In this document: positions 16,129 to 25,761 of the stretch, one piece after another
Position numbering within the stretch: the stretch's first letter is position 1
How the letters are laid out: the number at the start of each line of letters is the position of its first letter
From: an uncultured Eubacterium sp.
GTDB lineage: Bacteria > Bacillota > Clostridia > Lachnospirales > Lachnospiraceae
Length of the DNA stretch: 64,000 nt
NCBI GenBank assembly: GCA_900550135.1
Contig: URQO01000002.1
Span: forward strand, 1 to 64,000
Direction: 5' to 3'
Notes under the pieces: model-generated
Seen by the model: the letters and a program-made list of their open reading frames with translations, nothing else
Databases searched by the model: none
What the model was told of the DNA's origin: nothing
Translations under genes and position numbers: made by a program

Positions 16129-17109
16129 CTATATATTATCTATAAAATCCCATCTGATTTTTTCTGAATTTCTGAACTGTTTCAATTTATCTTCATTTTT
16201 TTCTGAATACCACGCCTTATTTGAATTGTAATAATAATTAATAATTTTCCAAAACTTCTCAGGATAGCTAAGTAACGCCTTTAAAACTTCATACTCTCTC
16301 ACTGTTATAGGTTTTATTTCACTGTACTCATTAATAATATTTTTTCCAAGTTTTAAATCCCAATTATTTTTCTCCATTACCTTCCTTAAAAAATCATACA
16401 AATCCTGAATTTGCAAGGAATAATTTAGTTTTTGTATGTTTATCATTATCACCTTGTTTTTGTTAAGCAATATATTGTGATAATTATAATTTCCATGGTT
16501 TATTGTTTTATTTTTTTGGCATTCATCATACATTTCGTTATACTGTGACTGCTCCAAAAGTTTTAACGCATCTTTTGCCTGATTATAATACTCTTCTATT
16601 ATTTTATTTAAGTACATTTCAAAATAGTTTTTATTTTTTCTCTTTTTTATATAGTTCTTTATGTTTAATATTTCACAAGTATGCCTTCTAAATATTTTGT
16701 TATAGTTTTTTCCCGGATGAATATTTTCCTCTATATTTAAGTTTGTTGTATTTTCTGTCAGTTTGTGGAACTCGGCAAGATTTTTTACAGCCATAATCAA
16801 TTGTGTTTCATTGGTATTGCCACACTCCTCTGCATCAAACCACTTTTTTAATATATATGTATAGCCGTCCTCACTAATTGATACACAGTTTCCTTCTATG
16901 TTTTTCACAACACCGTCAGTTACAAACCCTCCTTTTTCAAGGAAATCATAAAAGGTACTTAACGTGTCCATCTTTTTGTTACTATAATTGTATTCCTGCA
17001 ATATATATTTTCCATTGTCAGTAATACATCCATAGTTTCCTTTGGACCTGTAAGTACCTTTTATATCCAAGTCATATTGACTTAGTACTGTTAATGCTTT
17101 CTCGTTCAT
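16129..17109 (-). CDS. CotS-family spore coat protein (kinase-fold, probable pseudokinase)
   Basis: This 326-residue protein resembles CotS/YsxE spore coat proteins with an aminoglycoside-phosphotransferase fold. The nucleotide-binding beta hairpin is near residues 20-40 (SKGNYGCITDNGKYILQEY). The catalytic loop reads HGNYNYHNILL where active kinases have HGD, and the metal Asp segment reads INIQ instead of IDFD, so catalysis is doubtful, as in other CotS proteins. ATG 17109 is preferred over ATG 17124: GGGGAGG then lies at the right distance. It sits between cca and phosphoglucomutase. Its substrate, if any, is unknown. Confidence 0.78.
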   Translation of the reverse strand: MNEKALTVLSQYDLDIKGTYRSKGNYGCITDNGKYILQEYNYSNKKMDTLSTFYDFLEKGGFVTDGVVKNIEGNCVSISEDGYTYILKKWFDAEECGNTNETQLIMAVKNLAEFHKLTENTTNLNIEENIHPGKNYNKIFRRHTCEILNIKNYIKKRKNKNYFEMYLNKIIEEYYNQAKDALKLLEQSQYNEMYDECQKNKTINHGNYNYHNILLNKNKVIMINIQKLNYSLQIQDLYDFLRKVMEKNNWDLKLGKNIINEYSEIKPITVREYEVLKALLSYPEKFWKIINYYYNSNKAWYSEKNEDKLKQFRNSEKIRWDFIDNI

Positions 17110-17166
17110 TATACCCCTCCCCATATCTTTATCACATTACCTAAAAATATGAGAATCTTTTGTGGT

Positions 17167-18537
17167 TTAGAACATAGTCTTTGCAATATCTAATAATGTA
17201 TCTTTTTTATTTAAATCAGGATTGTCTATTACCTTGCTAAGTAAATTGTTCAAAATTTTTCCAATAATTTCACCTTTCTGGCAACCTGCATTTATAAGAT
17301 CACCACCTGATATATTGAGTTCTTCTACTGATGTGCAAATATTATTGTCCATAATGTACTCAAACTGTTCTTTTACATAAAGATAATCGTCAAATCCTTT
17401 TTCCTTTCCGTATGAACTTTTTCCCTGAAAATCTCCATAGGTAAGTTGAAGATACATTGGGTAAATATCTTTTCCGATTTTGTTTACACTTTCCCTTACT
17501 TTCTTGGGGGTTCTGCCATCAGAAACCGGTCTGTCATCATGACACTCCACCAATCTTGTAACTGTCTTGATAGTTTTATTGTCAAGTCTCAGTCTTCGAA
17601 GAATTGGTGAAACCATCTTTGCTCCCATATGAGCATGTCCGTAAAAATGGGTTTTTCCCGGTATCTTTTTATCATATGTTAATGAATCTGGTTTTCCCAT
17701 ATCGTGTAATAATGCTGCCCATCGCATTTCTTTTGTGGCAGGAACATTTTCCATTACCTTTATTGTATGTTCTCCCACATTGTACATATGGTATGGTGTA
17801 TTCTGCTGGCATTCCATGATTCTGTCAAACTCAGGTAAAACAATCCTGGTGATACCTGCATTATATGCTGTAATTAATTTGTCAGGGTGAGAAGACAATA
17901 TTAGTTTTTCAAGTTCTACGTGTATTCTCTCAGCACTGATTTTTTCAAGAGTTGAAGCCAGTTTTTTAATTGCCAACATTGTATCTTCTTCAATATCAAA
18001 TCCAAGTTGTGCGGAAAATCTTACTGCTCTTAATATTCTAAGAGCATCTTCCGTAAATCTTTCCTCTGCCAGTCCTACACATCTTATAACTTTATGCTTT
18101 ATGTCATCTATGCCACCAAATGCATCAACCAATCCTACATTCGGATTATATGCCATGGCATTGATTGTAAAATCTCTTCGTTTTAAGTCTTCTATAAGAT
18201 TAACCGTAAATTCTACACTGTCAGGATGTCTGCTGTCGTTATATTCTCCATCTATTCTGTAAGTAGTAACTTCATAACCTACTCTTTTCATCATGACAGT
18301 TACAGTTCCATGCTCTATTCCTGTATCAATGGTTCGATTAAAAAGTTCTTTTACCTGATTAGGAAGTGCTGATGTAGTAATATCCCAATCCTGTGGTTTT
18401 CTGTTAAGAATTGTATCTCTAACGCATCCACCTACTGCAAAAGCTTCATATCCGTTTTTTTCAAGTACATCTATTATAAGCTTAACCGAATCCGGTATAT
18501 CTATTTTAAAATCTTTTATTCCATTATAGTTATTCAA
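17167..18537 (-). CDS. cca: CCA tRNA nucleotidyltransferase with HD domain
   Basis: This 456-residue enzyme adds or repairs the CCA 3' end of tRNAs. The class II head domain has GGCVRDTILNRKPQDWDITT (G-motif and metal Asps). Next come RRDFTINAMAYN (region B), RFTEDALRILRAVRFSAQLGF (templating region) and an HD hydrolase domain (HTIKVMENV; LLHDMGKP). No ATG is in frame. TTG 18537 is chosen because GGATGGAG lies seven bases upstream; the earlier TTG 18558 has none. It follows the pdxR-like gene closely, so the two are probably co-transcribed. Confidence 0.93.
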   Translation of the reverse strand: MNNYNGIKDFKIDIPDSVKLIIDVLEKNGYEAFAVGGCVRDTILNRKPQDWDITTSALPNQVKELFNRTIDTGIEHGTVTVMMKRVGYEVTTYRIDGEYNDSRHPDSVEFTVNLIEDLKRRDFTINAMAYNPNVGLVDAFGGIDDIKHKVIRCVGLAEERFTEDALRILRAVRFSAQLGFDIEEDTMLAIKKLASTLEKISAERIHVELEKLILSSHPDKLITAYNAGITRIVLPEFDRIMECQQNTPYHMYNVGEHTIKVMENVPATKEMRWAALLHDMGKPDSLTYDKKIPGKTHFYGHAHMGAKMVSPILRRLRLDNKTIKTVTRLVECHDDRPVSDGRTPKKVRESVNKIGKDIYPMYLQLTYGDFQGKSSYGKEKGFDDYLYVKEQFEYIMDNNICTSVEELNISGGDLINAGCQKGEIIGKILNNLLSKVIDNPDLNKKDTLLDIAKTMF

Positions 18538-18560
18538 ATCAATTCTCCATCCTTCCAATT

Positions 18561-19970
18561 TTATAAAGAAGCTTTGTCTAATGCTTCACTCATTATTGCA
18601 AGAGTTTTCTCCAAACTTTCCTGTGGCACTGCCGAATAATTTATAATAAATTTGTGATTAAATTTTTCAGGATTATTATAGCAGTAATCTGACACACTAG
18701 AAATATTAATATTATTATTTTTTAATATTTTCTGAAATCTTTTCGGATTTACATTGTCACTAATTCCCAAAATAAAGTGAAGGCCTGCATTTTCTTCTTC
18801 AATTGTAACCTTGTTATATAATCCTGACTGCTTAATTGCTCCGATTATTTTGTTTCGGTAATCTCTGTAATAGTTTCTCATTCTGTTGATATGACGCTCG
18901 TAATATCCTTTAGAGATAAAGTTTGCCAATGTATATTGTTCAAATCCGGAAACTGTACTTGAGTAAAAACTTAATTTGTCATGAAATTTTTTCATAAGTT
19001 CATCAGGCAAAATCATGTACGCAATACGAATAGACGGTGCCAGAGTTTTCGAAAAAGTATTCATATATATAACATGTTCTTTGTCCATACCAAACATAGT
19101 TGGAATTGGTCGTCCCTGAAATCTGAACTCACTGTCATAATCATCCTCAATAATATAACTGTTATTTTTTCTTGCCATGTTAATTAGCTGCTGTCTTCTT
19201 GGCATTGGCATTACCCTTCCCGTTGGGAAATGATGGGATGGTGAAATATGAATTGCGTCCACCTTTGTTTTCTCCAAATGTTTAGGATTGAAACCTGATT
19301 TGTCTATTGGTACATGCTTACATTTTACACCATTGCTCTCATATACTTTGCCAATCTTCTGATAACCCGGATCTTCCACTGCAATTGTGCTGTTTCTTCC
19401 CAGTAATTGGACAATAATCGTATACAGATATTCTGTACCTGCTCCTACAATAATATTGTCAGGATTAACATCCATCCCTCTAAAATGAATCAGGTTTTCC
19501 GATATGGCTTTTCTAAGCTCAATTACGCCGTTTTGTTCAGGTTTTTTTAGAAAAGCATACTCTCTGTCCAGTAAAGTCTGCCTCATTATTTTAGTCCATG
19601 TGGAAAATGGAAAACTGTCATACATAATGTGGTATGAATCAAAATTTACAAGCCACTGCTTTTGCTTACGTTTCTCTTTTTTATCAGATTTTTGTGGAAT
19701 TTCTTTTGGTACATCTATATACTGGTTGCTTATTTCACTGGCAAAATATCCCTTCTTTTCTTCTGCATAAATATATCCTTCTACAACCAATTGTGCATAT
19801 GCATTTTCAACAGTAATGACACTAATGCCATGATTTTTTGCCATTTGTCTTTTGGATGGCAGTTTTTCTCCTGCTTTTATTTTACCTGATAAAATATCAT
19901 CTTTTATGCAATTATATAAATATTCATATAAAGATTTTTTGCCTCTGTTTTCAAAATCGTATGTAAGCAT
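18561..19970 (-). CDS. pdxR: MocR-type transcriptional regulator, PdxR
   Basis: This 469-residue protein has an N-terminal GntR winged helix (residues about 10-75, GEKLPSKRQMAKNHGISVITVENAYAQL split across helices). A full fold-type I aminotransferase domain follows (about 115-465). The PLP-lysine segment is NTFSKTLAPSIRIAYMILP. Known PdxR proteins sense pyridoxal phosphate with this domain and control vitamin B6 genes. Its neighbour, transcribed divergently 192 bp away, is a pyridoxamine kinase, which supports the PdxR assignment. The start is ATG 19970 with AAGGAA upstream. Confidence 0.9.
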   Translation of the reverse strand: MLTYDFENRGKKSLYEYLYNCIKDDILSGKIKAGEKLPSKRQMAKNHGISVITVENAYAQLVVEGYIYAEEKKGYFASEISNQYIDVPKEIPQKSDKKEKRKQKQWLVNFDSYHIMYDSFPFSTWTKIMRQTLLDREYAFLKKPEQNGVIELRKAISENLIHFRGMDVNPDNIIVGAGTEYLYTIIVQLLGRNSTIAVEDPGYQKIGKVYESNGVKCKHVPIDKSGFNPKHLEKTKVDAIHISPSHHFPTGRVMPMPRRQQLINMARKNNSYIIEDDYDSEFRFQGRPIPTMFGMDKEHVIYMNTFSKTLAPSIRIAYMILPDELMKKFHDKLSFYSSTVSGFEQYTLANFISKGYYERHINRMRNYYRDYRNKIIGAIKQSGLYNKVTIEEENAGLHFILGISDNVNPKRFQKILKNNNINISSVSDYCYNNPEKFNHKFIINYSAVPQESLEKTLAIMSEALDKASL

Positions 19971-20061
19971 TAGATTTTCCTTTTTATTTTAATAATTTTA
20001 CATTTATAATAATTATGCTAATTGTTGTGTGATTCGCGCTTTCACAATCGTAACTATAATC

Positions 20062-20105
20062 TGGTATTATTATTTTTTTGTGTTATGATTGTACCAATAA
20101 TACCA
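20062..20105. promoter_or_regulatory. 10-bp inverted repeat in the pdxR-pdxY intergenic region
   Basis: TGGTATTATT (20062-20071) and its exact complement (20096-20105) are separated by 24 bp, about three turns centre to centre, just upstream of a likely TATACT -10 (20115-20120) for pdxY. This is a good candidate PdxR operator. A second small dyad, TGTGA and TCACA, lies at about 20029-20047. Confidence 0.5.
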
Positions 20106-20162
20106 TTTTTAGATTATACTTTATAAAATGTAAAATATCAAAATAAATTTATTGGAGTTTTT

Positions 20163-20999
20163 ATGAAAAGAATTGTAAGTATTCAGGATATATCATGTTT
20201 AGGAAAATGTTCTCTTACTGTGGCACTTCCTATTATTTCTGCAATGGGTGTTGAGACAAGCATTGTTCCAACTGCAGTTTTGTCTACTCATACAAAATTT
20301 AACAATTTTACTTTTAGGGATTTAACAGATGACATGCCTTCCATTAAAAAGCATTGGATTGACGAAGGTTTCAAATTTGATGCAATATACACCGGCTATC
20401 TTGGTTCAAAAAAACAGATTGATATTGTTTCTGATTATTTTGATACATTTGGCAATGATAAAAATTTTATAATTATGGATCCGGCAATGGCCGACAATGG
20501 AAAAATGTATACAGGATTTAGCGAAGATTTTGCACTCAATATGGCAAGACTATGTGGCAAAGCTGACATTATCCTTCCAAACATTTCTGAAGCCTGTTTT
20601 ATGCTTGGAATCGACTATGTTGGAGAAGACGCATCTGTTGACACAATCAAATCCATTCTTTTAAAACTCCAGACTCTCGGCTGTAACATTTCTGTTATTA
20701 CAGGGGTGCGACTTGATGATGAAACTTTTGGATTTGTAGGATATGATAAAACATCTGAAGAATTCTTTATGTACGGCACAAAAGAAATTCCTATGAAATC
20801 CCACGGAACCGGGGATGTTTTTGCCAGCACATTTACCGGTGCTTTAATGAATGATTTTTCAGTTTTTGACTCTCTTAAAATTGCTGCAGACTTTACATAC
20901 CTTTGTATTCAGGATACATACAACGACCCGGATGCCGTTGACTATGCAGTCAACTTTGAGACTCAGATTCCTAATCTTTTAAAGATGCTTGGGAAATAA
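20163..20999 (+). CDS. pdxY: Pyridoxamine/pyridoxal kinase
   Basis: This 278-residue ribokinase-family enzyme phosphorylates B6 vitamers in the salvage pathway to PLP. The N-terminal substrate region VSIQDISCLGKCSLTVALP is typical of the PdxK/PdxY group. The C-terminal GTGDVFASTFTGAL holds the anion hole and catalytic Asp (about residue 220). LPNISEACFMLG is the conserved NxxE-like region. ATG 20163 follows GGAG by six bases. It is divergent from pdxR, its probable regulator, and ends at a bidirectional terminator shared with metK. Confidence 0.93.
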   Translation: MKRIVSIQDISCLGKCSLTVALPIISAMGVETSIVPTAVLSTHTKFNNFTFRDLTDDMPSIKKHWIDEGFKFDAIYTGYLGSKKQIDIVSDYFDTFGNDKNFIIMDPAMADNGKMYTGFSEDFALNMARLCGKADIILPNISEACFMLGIDYVGEDASVDTIKSILLKLQTLGCNISVITGVRLDDETFGFVGYDKTSEEFFMYGTKEIPMKSHGTGDVFASTFTGALMNDFSVFDSLKIAADFTYLCIQDTYNDPDAVDYAVNFETQIPNLLKMLGK

Positions 21000-21045
21000 T
21001 TTTATAAACCATTGGTTTTCTGGAATTTGTAAGGTAAATCAAAAA

Positions 21046-21087
21046 AGCACAGCCATAAACATTTTATTTTTAATGTTTAGCTGTGCT
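21046..21087. terminator. Bidirectional terminator between pdxY and metK
   Basis: Arms AGCACAGC plus TAAACATT (21046-21063) pair with AATGTTTA plus GCTGTGCT (21072-21087), with a two-base bulge. A-run before and T-rich sequence after allow use from both convergent genes. Confidence 0.85.
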
Positions 21088-21102
21088 CTTTTGTATTTTA
21101 AA

Positions 21103-22293
21103 TTATTTTGCATATTTTGCTAATATGTCAACCTTGTCTGTTTTCTCCCAAGGCACATCAATATCATTTCTTCCAAAATGACCATATGCTGCTGTCTGCT
21201 TGTAAATAGGTCTTCTAAGGTCTAACATTTTTATGATTCCTGCAGGTCTTAAATCAAAGTTTTCACGAATGATTTCTACCAACTTTTCATCACTTAACTT
21301 TCCTGTTCCAAATGTATCAACCATAATTGATGTTGGATGCGCTACACCAATAGCATAGGACAACTGGATTTCGCATTTGTCTGCAAGTCCTGCTGCAACA
21401 ATATTCTTTGCAACGTATCTTGCTGCATAAGCTGCTGAACGGTCAACCTTTGTACAGTCCTTTCCTGAGAAAGCTCCACCGCCGTGTCTTGCATATCCAC
21501 CATAAGTGTCAACAATAATCTTTCTTCCTGTTAATCCGCTGTCCCCATTAGGTCCACCAATTACGAAACGTCCTGTTGGATTAATAAAGAACTTTGTATT
21601 TTCATCTACCATATCTTTTGGTAATACAGGGTCAAATACATATTTCTTTATATCTTTATGAATCTGTTCCTGTGAAACTTCTGCATCATGCTGAGTTGAT
21701 AATACAACTGCATCAAGTCTTACAGGCTTGCCGTTTTCATCATATTCAACTGTAACCTGTGTTTTTCCATCAGGTCTTAAATAATCTAAAGTACCATTCT
21801 TTCTTACTTCTGTTAATTTAAGAGCCAACTTGTGAGCCAATGCAATTGGGTATGGCATGTATTCTTCTGTTTCATTTGTAGCATAACCAAACATCATGCC
21901 CTGATCTCCGGCACCAATTGCATCTAATTCTTCATCAGACATTTTGTTTTCTTTTGCTTCTAATGCTTTGTCAACACCCATGGCAATATCTGTTGACTGC
22001 TCGTCTAATGCTGTAATAACTCCACATGTATCACAATCAAATCCATATTTTGCTCTGTCATATCCGATTTCTCTGATTGTCTCTCTGACAATTTTCTGGA
22101 TATCTACATATCCCTTTGTTGTAATTTCACCCATTACCAAAACAAGTCCTGTTGTAATACTTGTTTCACATGCCACACGGCTCATTGGGTCCTGTTTCAT
22201 CAATTCATCTAATATGGCATCTGAAATCTGATCGCAGATTTTATCAGGATGTCCTTCTGTTACTGACTCTGATGTAAATAATCTTTTCTCCAT
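21103..22293 (-). CDS. metK: S-adenosylmethionine synthase
   Basis: This 396-residue cytoplasmic enzyme makes SAM from methionine and ATP. Signatures are intact: ESVTEGHPDKICDQISDAILD at the N-terminus, GAGDQGMMFGYA (about 118-129), and the glycine-rich GGGAFSGKDCTKVDRSAAY (about 271-289). Length is normal. ATG 22293 has AGGAG upstream. The gene lies behind a SAM-I riboswitch and a consensus promoter, so its own product should shut off transcription. Confidence 0.98.
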   Translation of the reverse strand: MEKRLFTSESVTEGHPDKICDQISDAILDELMKQDPMSRVACETSITTGLVLVMGEITTKGYVDIQKIVRETIREIGYDRAKYGFDCDTCGVITALDEQSTDIAMGVDKALEAKENKMSDEELDAIGAGDQGMMFGYATNETEEYMPYPIALAHKLALKLTEVRKNGTLDYLRPDGKTQVTVEYDENGKPVRLDAVVLSTQHDAEVSQEQIHKDIKKYVFDPVLPKDMVDENTKFFINPTGRFVIGGPNGDSGLTGRKIIVDTYGGYARHGGGAFSGKDCTKVDRSAAYAARYVAKNIVAAGLADKCEIQLSYAIGVAHPTSIMVDTFGTGKLSDEKLVEIIRENFDLRPAGIIKMLDLRRPIYKQTAAYGHFGRNDIDVPWEKTDKVDILAKYAK

Positions 22294-22406
22294 TTACGTC
22301 TCCTTTACTTTCTACTGTGCATTGCTGCTTTAACTATAGTATCTTACAAATATTTATTTTCTACTTGTGAGAATTTATTTAAATTTATACCTTACATATT
22401 TTGAAT

Positions 22407-22444
22407 TTTAAAAAAAGAAAAGTCCACTGACAATCAGTGGACTT
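22407..22444 (-). terminator. Riboswitch-controlled terminator of metK
   Basis: Perfect 11-bp arms (22434-22444 with 22420-22430, three-base loop) are followed on minus by TTCTTTTTTT. It lies directly behind the SAM-I aptamer, forming the expression platform (transcription termination when SAM is bound). Confidence 0.92.
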
Positions 22445-22463
22445 GAATTCAAGGTATCAAATC

Positions 22464-22570
22464 CTCTTATTGATCAAACTGCTGTCTGCTCAGGTTGGCA
22501 CCTTCCTGACTAATGTCGGGGTTGCCGTAGCTTCTTAGGTCCTTGTACCTCCACTACTCTGAATAAGAGA
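22464..22570 (-). promoter_or_regulatory. SAM-I (S-box) riboswitch aptamer
   Basis: On the minus strand the P1 arms CTCTTATT (22562-22569) and AATAAGAG (22464-22471) close the aptamer. Inside are the conserved S-box blocks GTGGAGG, GGACC, CGGCAACC and AAGGTGCCAA in the right order. Position between a strong promoter and a terminator upstream of metK confirms the assignment. Confidence 0.96.
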
Positions 22571-22591
22571 AAATATTTATTTGCAATGGAT

Positions 22592-22620
22592 ATACTACTA
22601 TCATAGTGGATATATGTCAA
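22592..22620 (-). promoter_or_regulatory. Promoter of the metK S-box transcript
   Basis: Minus strand: TTGACA -35 (22615-22620), 17-bp spacer, TAGTAT -10 (22592-22597). The start would fall near 22585, about 15 bases before the aptamer. Confidence 0.8.
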
Positions 22621-22649
22621 GTAATAATTTTATGCCGGGCTTTTTCTGC

Positions 22650-22686
22650 AAAAATACAGCATCAACAACTGTAGTCATTGATGCTG
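22650..22686 (-). terminator. Terminator behind the FN3 lipoprotein gene
   Basis: Arms CAGCATCAA (22678-22686) and TTGATGCTG (22657-22665), read on minus, are followed by TATTTTT. It ends the upstream lipoprotein transcript. Confidence 0.75.
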
Positions 22687-22709
22687 CAATCTTTTAAAAT
22701 TTCACTGTT

Positions 22710-23618
22710 TTATTTTTTTTTAGTTTTTGCTGACTTCTTAACCCACTTGCTATAAACAGTGTTACCAAGCATATTTTTCTTTGCAGTTCTTACTCTTACA
22801 TAATACTTAGTTCCCTTTTTCAACTTTTTGATTGTGTAAGTAGACTTCTTTGTATTCACTGTTGTGGCATGTCTGAAGTTTTTATTCTTTGAATACTGAA
22901 TCTGGTATGTATGACCTTTTACTTTTTTGTAGTTTATCTTAACTGATGTTTTCTTTGGTGTTATTTTTCTAATTTTTGTTTTAACAGCTTTGTTTGCCTT
23001 TGCAACAATACCTTTAACTTTCTTCAATGTCATTGATTTGTTTGATGTGGCAAAGGCAACCATTGTTTCGCTAAAATCACCCTCAAATGATACTTTTTTA
23101 GAATTTGTTTTATCAATTGTTCCATTTGAGTTTACAATATTAGCTGGTAATTCTACATTAACTCTAAATTTAACTTTGCTATAATCACCATACTTTACTG
23201 CCCCGGTATCATCTAATTTGTTTATTATTTCATTAATATCAAAAGTAAAATAGAACGTATCTTTTGATATATATGAATCTTCACTGATACCAAAATCTTC
23301 TGTAAGATGACCTTTTCTTAATTTCTGCATGCTTTCCATTACATAACAGTCTTTACCATCAATTTCCTTTTCATAGGCTTTAATACCGCTAGATTCTACC
23401 TCCTTTTTATACTGAGCCCAAAATTGATCTGTCTGCCCTTTTATTCCCTGCGACTCAAGAACACCTTCTACATAATCTTTTTCCACTATAACCTGAGATG
23501 TAATTTTTCCTGAGCCATCCTTATTTATAGTCACATTGTTGTCCATCATTCCACAGCCTGTCAGTGCCATTACCACTACCACCAATAAAGCCATTACCTT
23601 TACTTTAAAACTTTTCAT
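22710..23618 (-). CDS. Lipoprotein with C-terminal fibronectin type III domain
   Basis: The 302-residue protein begins with a lipoprotein signal peptide (lipobox MALTGC). Residues about 30-190 form a beta-rich domain (NNVTINKDGSGKITSQVIV) similar to the LppM-type lipoproteins of Firmicutes. A Lys-rich linker and an FN3 domain follow (about 220-295: HTYQIQYSKNKNFRHAT, TKYYVRVRTAKK). No enzyme motif is seen. It probably acts at the outer face of the membrane. ATG 23618 is chosen because GGAGG lies six bases upstream. Terminators separate it from leuA and metK. Confidence 0.75.
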   Translation of the reverse strand: MKSFKVKVMALLVVVVMALTGCGMMDNNVTINKDGSGKITSQVIVEKDYVEGVLESQGIKGQTDQFWAQYKKEVESSGIKAYEKEIDGKDCYVMESMQKLRKGHLTEDFGISEDSYISKDTFYFTFDINEIINKLDDTGAVKYGDYSKVKFRVNVELPANIVNSNGTIDKTNSKKVSFEGDFSETMVAFATSNKSMTLKKVKGIVAKANKAVKTKIRKITPKKTSVKINYKKVKGHTYQIQYSKNKNFRHATTVNTKKSTYTIKKLKKGTKYYVRVRTAKKNMLGNTVYSKWVKKSAKTKKK

Positions 23619-23640
23619 TTCAACCTCCTTAATCTGTTTT

Positions 23641-23668
23641 AAAAAAAGTGGAACCACAAAGGTTCCAC
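23641..23668 (-). terminator. Terminator behind leuA
   Basis: Perfect 8-bp G+C-containing arms (23661-23668 with 23648-23655, five-base loop) are followed on minus by seven Ts, 31 bases after the leuA stop. Confidence 0.9.
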
Positions 23669-23698
23669 CTTCATTTTGGGATATTATACCATATAATA

Positions 23699-25687
23699 TT
23701 AGTTTTTGCTATTTCTAAATTGAACCGGTGTCATTCCATATTTCTTTTTAAACAATCTGTTAAAGTGTTCCACATTCTGATAACCTACTTTTTCGGCTAT
23801 GCTTTCTACTGTCATGTCACCACCTTTTAACAAAGTCCTGGCCTTTTTCATTCTGACTGCCTTTACCAACTCGCCAAATGTCTTGCCTGATTTGTCTTTA
23901 ATATATTTTGATAAATAAGGTTTTGACAAATGGAACTGGTCTGCCAATTCATCTAATGTTACAGTAAGATAATTTGTATTAATGTAGTTTATGATTTCTG
24001 TTAATCTTTCATCCTGAACACCACTGTCTCCTGACGCCTTTACAAGATGATTTACGGCAACAGTAAGAGCGTGAATAGATGATTTGATAATATCCTCATC
24101 AATGCCAACACCCCAGTACATTGTACCGTGGAAATTAATTCCAACATATGAAACAGCCTTTGATGAAGAACCACGCGACAATGAATGTTCCTCATAAACT
24201 GCAAGTTCATAACTTATATTGAAATACTGCTTAAATGCATTGCTGACTGCATCTAAACGTCCATTACCTGTAGATTTTACAATACGTACTGTATCATTTT
24301 GGGCAATTGTAACTTCTGCAATAATACCATTTGTCTGTTTAAAGTGTGATTCCGGTACTGTAAATACACTATTTTCATTAATATATTTATCTTCAAATAT
24401 CTCATATACCCATTCAGGTGATAATTCCTTATGTTCTTCATCAGATACATGTTTTACACTATATCCGATTTCTTCACGCATCTTTTCAGGAATTGAAAGT
24501 CCAAAGTTCTGCTTTAAGATGTAGCTTACGCCACCTTTTCCTGACTGACTGTTGATTCTAATAACATCTGAATCATAAGTTCTTCCCACATCAACAGGGT
24601 CAATTGGAAGATATGGAACATTCCACATACCATTTGGATCTTTTGCCTTACATGCCATACCTTTTGAAATTGCATCCTGATGTGAACCTGAGAACGCTGT
24701 AAATACCAAATCACCTGCATATGGCTGACGTGGACCTACCTTCATTCTTGTAACTCTTTCATAAAGCTTTACAATCTCAGGCATATTTCTAAGCTCAAGC
24801 TGTGGATCTACACCATGAGATAACATATTCATTGCCAATGTAATAATGTCAACATTTCCTGTTCTTTCCCCATTGCCAAACAATGTACCTTCAATACGAT
24901 CTGCTCCGGCAAGTACTGAAAGTTCTGCTGTAGCCACACCACAGCCTCTGTCATTGTGTGGATGAACCGAAATTGTTACCGCATCTCTGTATTTCAAATG
25001 CTTATGCATGTATTCAATCTGTGTAGCAAATACATGCGGCATTGCATTTTCAACTGTTGCAGGAAGATTGATAATAACCTTGTTGTCCGGCTTTGGCTGC
25101 CAAACATCAAGCACTGCATTACATACTTCCAATGCATAGTCCATTTCTGTACCTGAAAAACTTTCAGGACTGTATTCAAATGAGAAATTTCCGTCTACTT
25201 CTGATGCTAATTCATCAAGAAGTTTTGCTCCATCTACTGCAATTTTTTTAATCTCTTCTTTGCTCTTTTTAAATACCTGTTCTCTTTGTGCAAGTGATGT
25301 TGAATTGTAAAGATGAATAACTGCATGTCTTGCTCCCTTTACAGCTTCAAAAGTTTTTTTGATAATATGTTCTCTTGCCTGTGTTAATACCTGTACTGTT
25401 ACATCATCAGGAATCATGTCTCTTTCAATAAGAGCACGCATGAAATTGTATTCTGTCTCTGATGCTGCTGGAAAACCAACTTCGATTTCCTTAAATCCGA
25501 TGTCTACAAGCATCTGGAAAAACTCTAACTTTTCATCCAAACTCATTGGTTCAATTAAAGCCTGATTCCCATCACGTAAATCTACGCTACACCAAATAGG
25601 AGCCTTGTCAATGTACTCTTTTTTTACCCAGTCATATGTGACTTCAGGTGGCATAAAATACTGTCTTGTATACTTCTTACTATTCAT
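23699..25687 (-). CDS. leuA: 2-isopropylmalate synthase fused to an AraC-type DNA-binding domain
   Basis: This 662-residue protein is about 100 residues longer than the usual long-form enzyme. Residues about 1-400 are the catalytic TIM barrel that condenses acetyl-CoA with 2-ketoisovalerate (first step of leucine synthesis): WCSVDLRDGNQALIEP and the metal motif SVHPHNDRGCGVA. Residues about 425-550 are the leucine-sensing regulatory domain. Residues about 559-662 are a complete AraC double helix-turn-helix (DELADQFHLSKPYLSKYI and VESIAEKVGYQNVEHFNRLF, with the C-terminal YGMTPVQFR hallmark). The fusion is one open frame with no internal stop. ATG 25687 has AGAGG upstream. A leucine T-box precedes it. 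DNA binding by the fusion is inference. Confidence 0.92.
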   Translation of the reverse strand: MNSKKYTRQYFMPPEVTYDWVKKEYIDKAPIWCSVDLRDGNQALIEPMSLDEKLEFFQMLVDIGFKEIEVGFPAASETEYNFMRALIERDMIPDDVTVQVLTQAREHIIKKTFEAVKGARHAVIHLYNSTSLAQREQVFKKSKEEIKKIAVDGAKLLDELASEVDGNFSFEYSPESFSGTEMDYALEVCNAVLDVWQPKPDNKVIINLPATVENAMPHVFATQIEYMHKHLKYRDAVTISVHPHNDRGCGVATAELSVLAGADRIEGTLFGNGERTGNVDIITLAMNMLSHGVDPQLELRNMPEIVKLYERVTRMKVGPRQPYAGDLVFTAFSGSHQDAISKGMACKAKDPNGMWNVPYLPIDPVDVGRTYDSDVIRINSQSGKGGVSYILKQNFGLSIPEKMREEIGYSVKHVSDEEHKELSPEWVYEIFEDKYINENSVFTVPESHFKQTNGIIAEVTIAQNDTVRIVKSTGNGRLDAVSNAFKQYFNISYELAVYEEHSLSRGSSSKAVSYVGINFHGTMYWGVGIDEDIIKSSIHALTVAVNHLVKASGDSGVQDERLTEIINYINTNYLTVTLDELADQFHLSKPYLSKYIKDKSGKTFGELVKAVRMKKARTLLKGGDMTVESIAEKVGYQNVEHFNRLFKKKYGMTPVQFRNSKN

Positions 25688-25761
25688 AATAAAACCTCTT
25701 CTTTCCATTATAACCACTCTCTATCCTATACTTTATAGGAAGATTTTTCAAGTATAAACAC

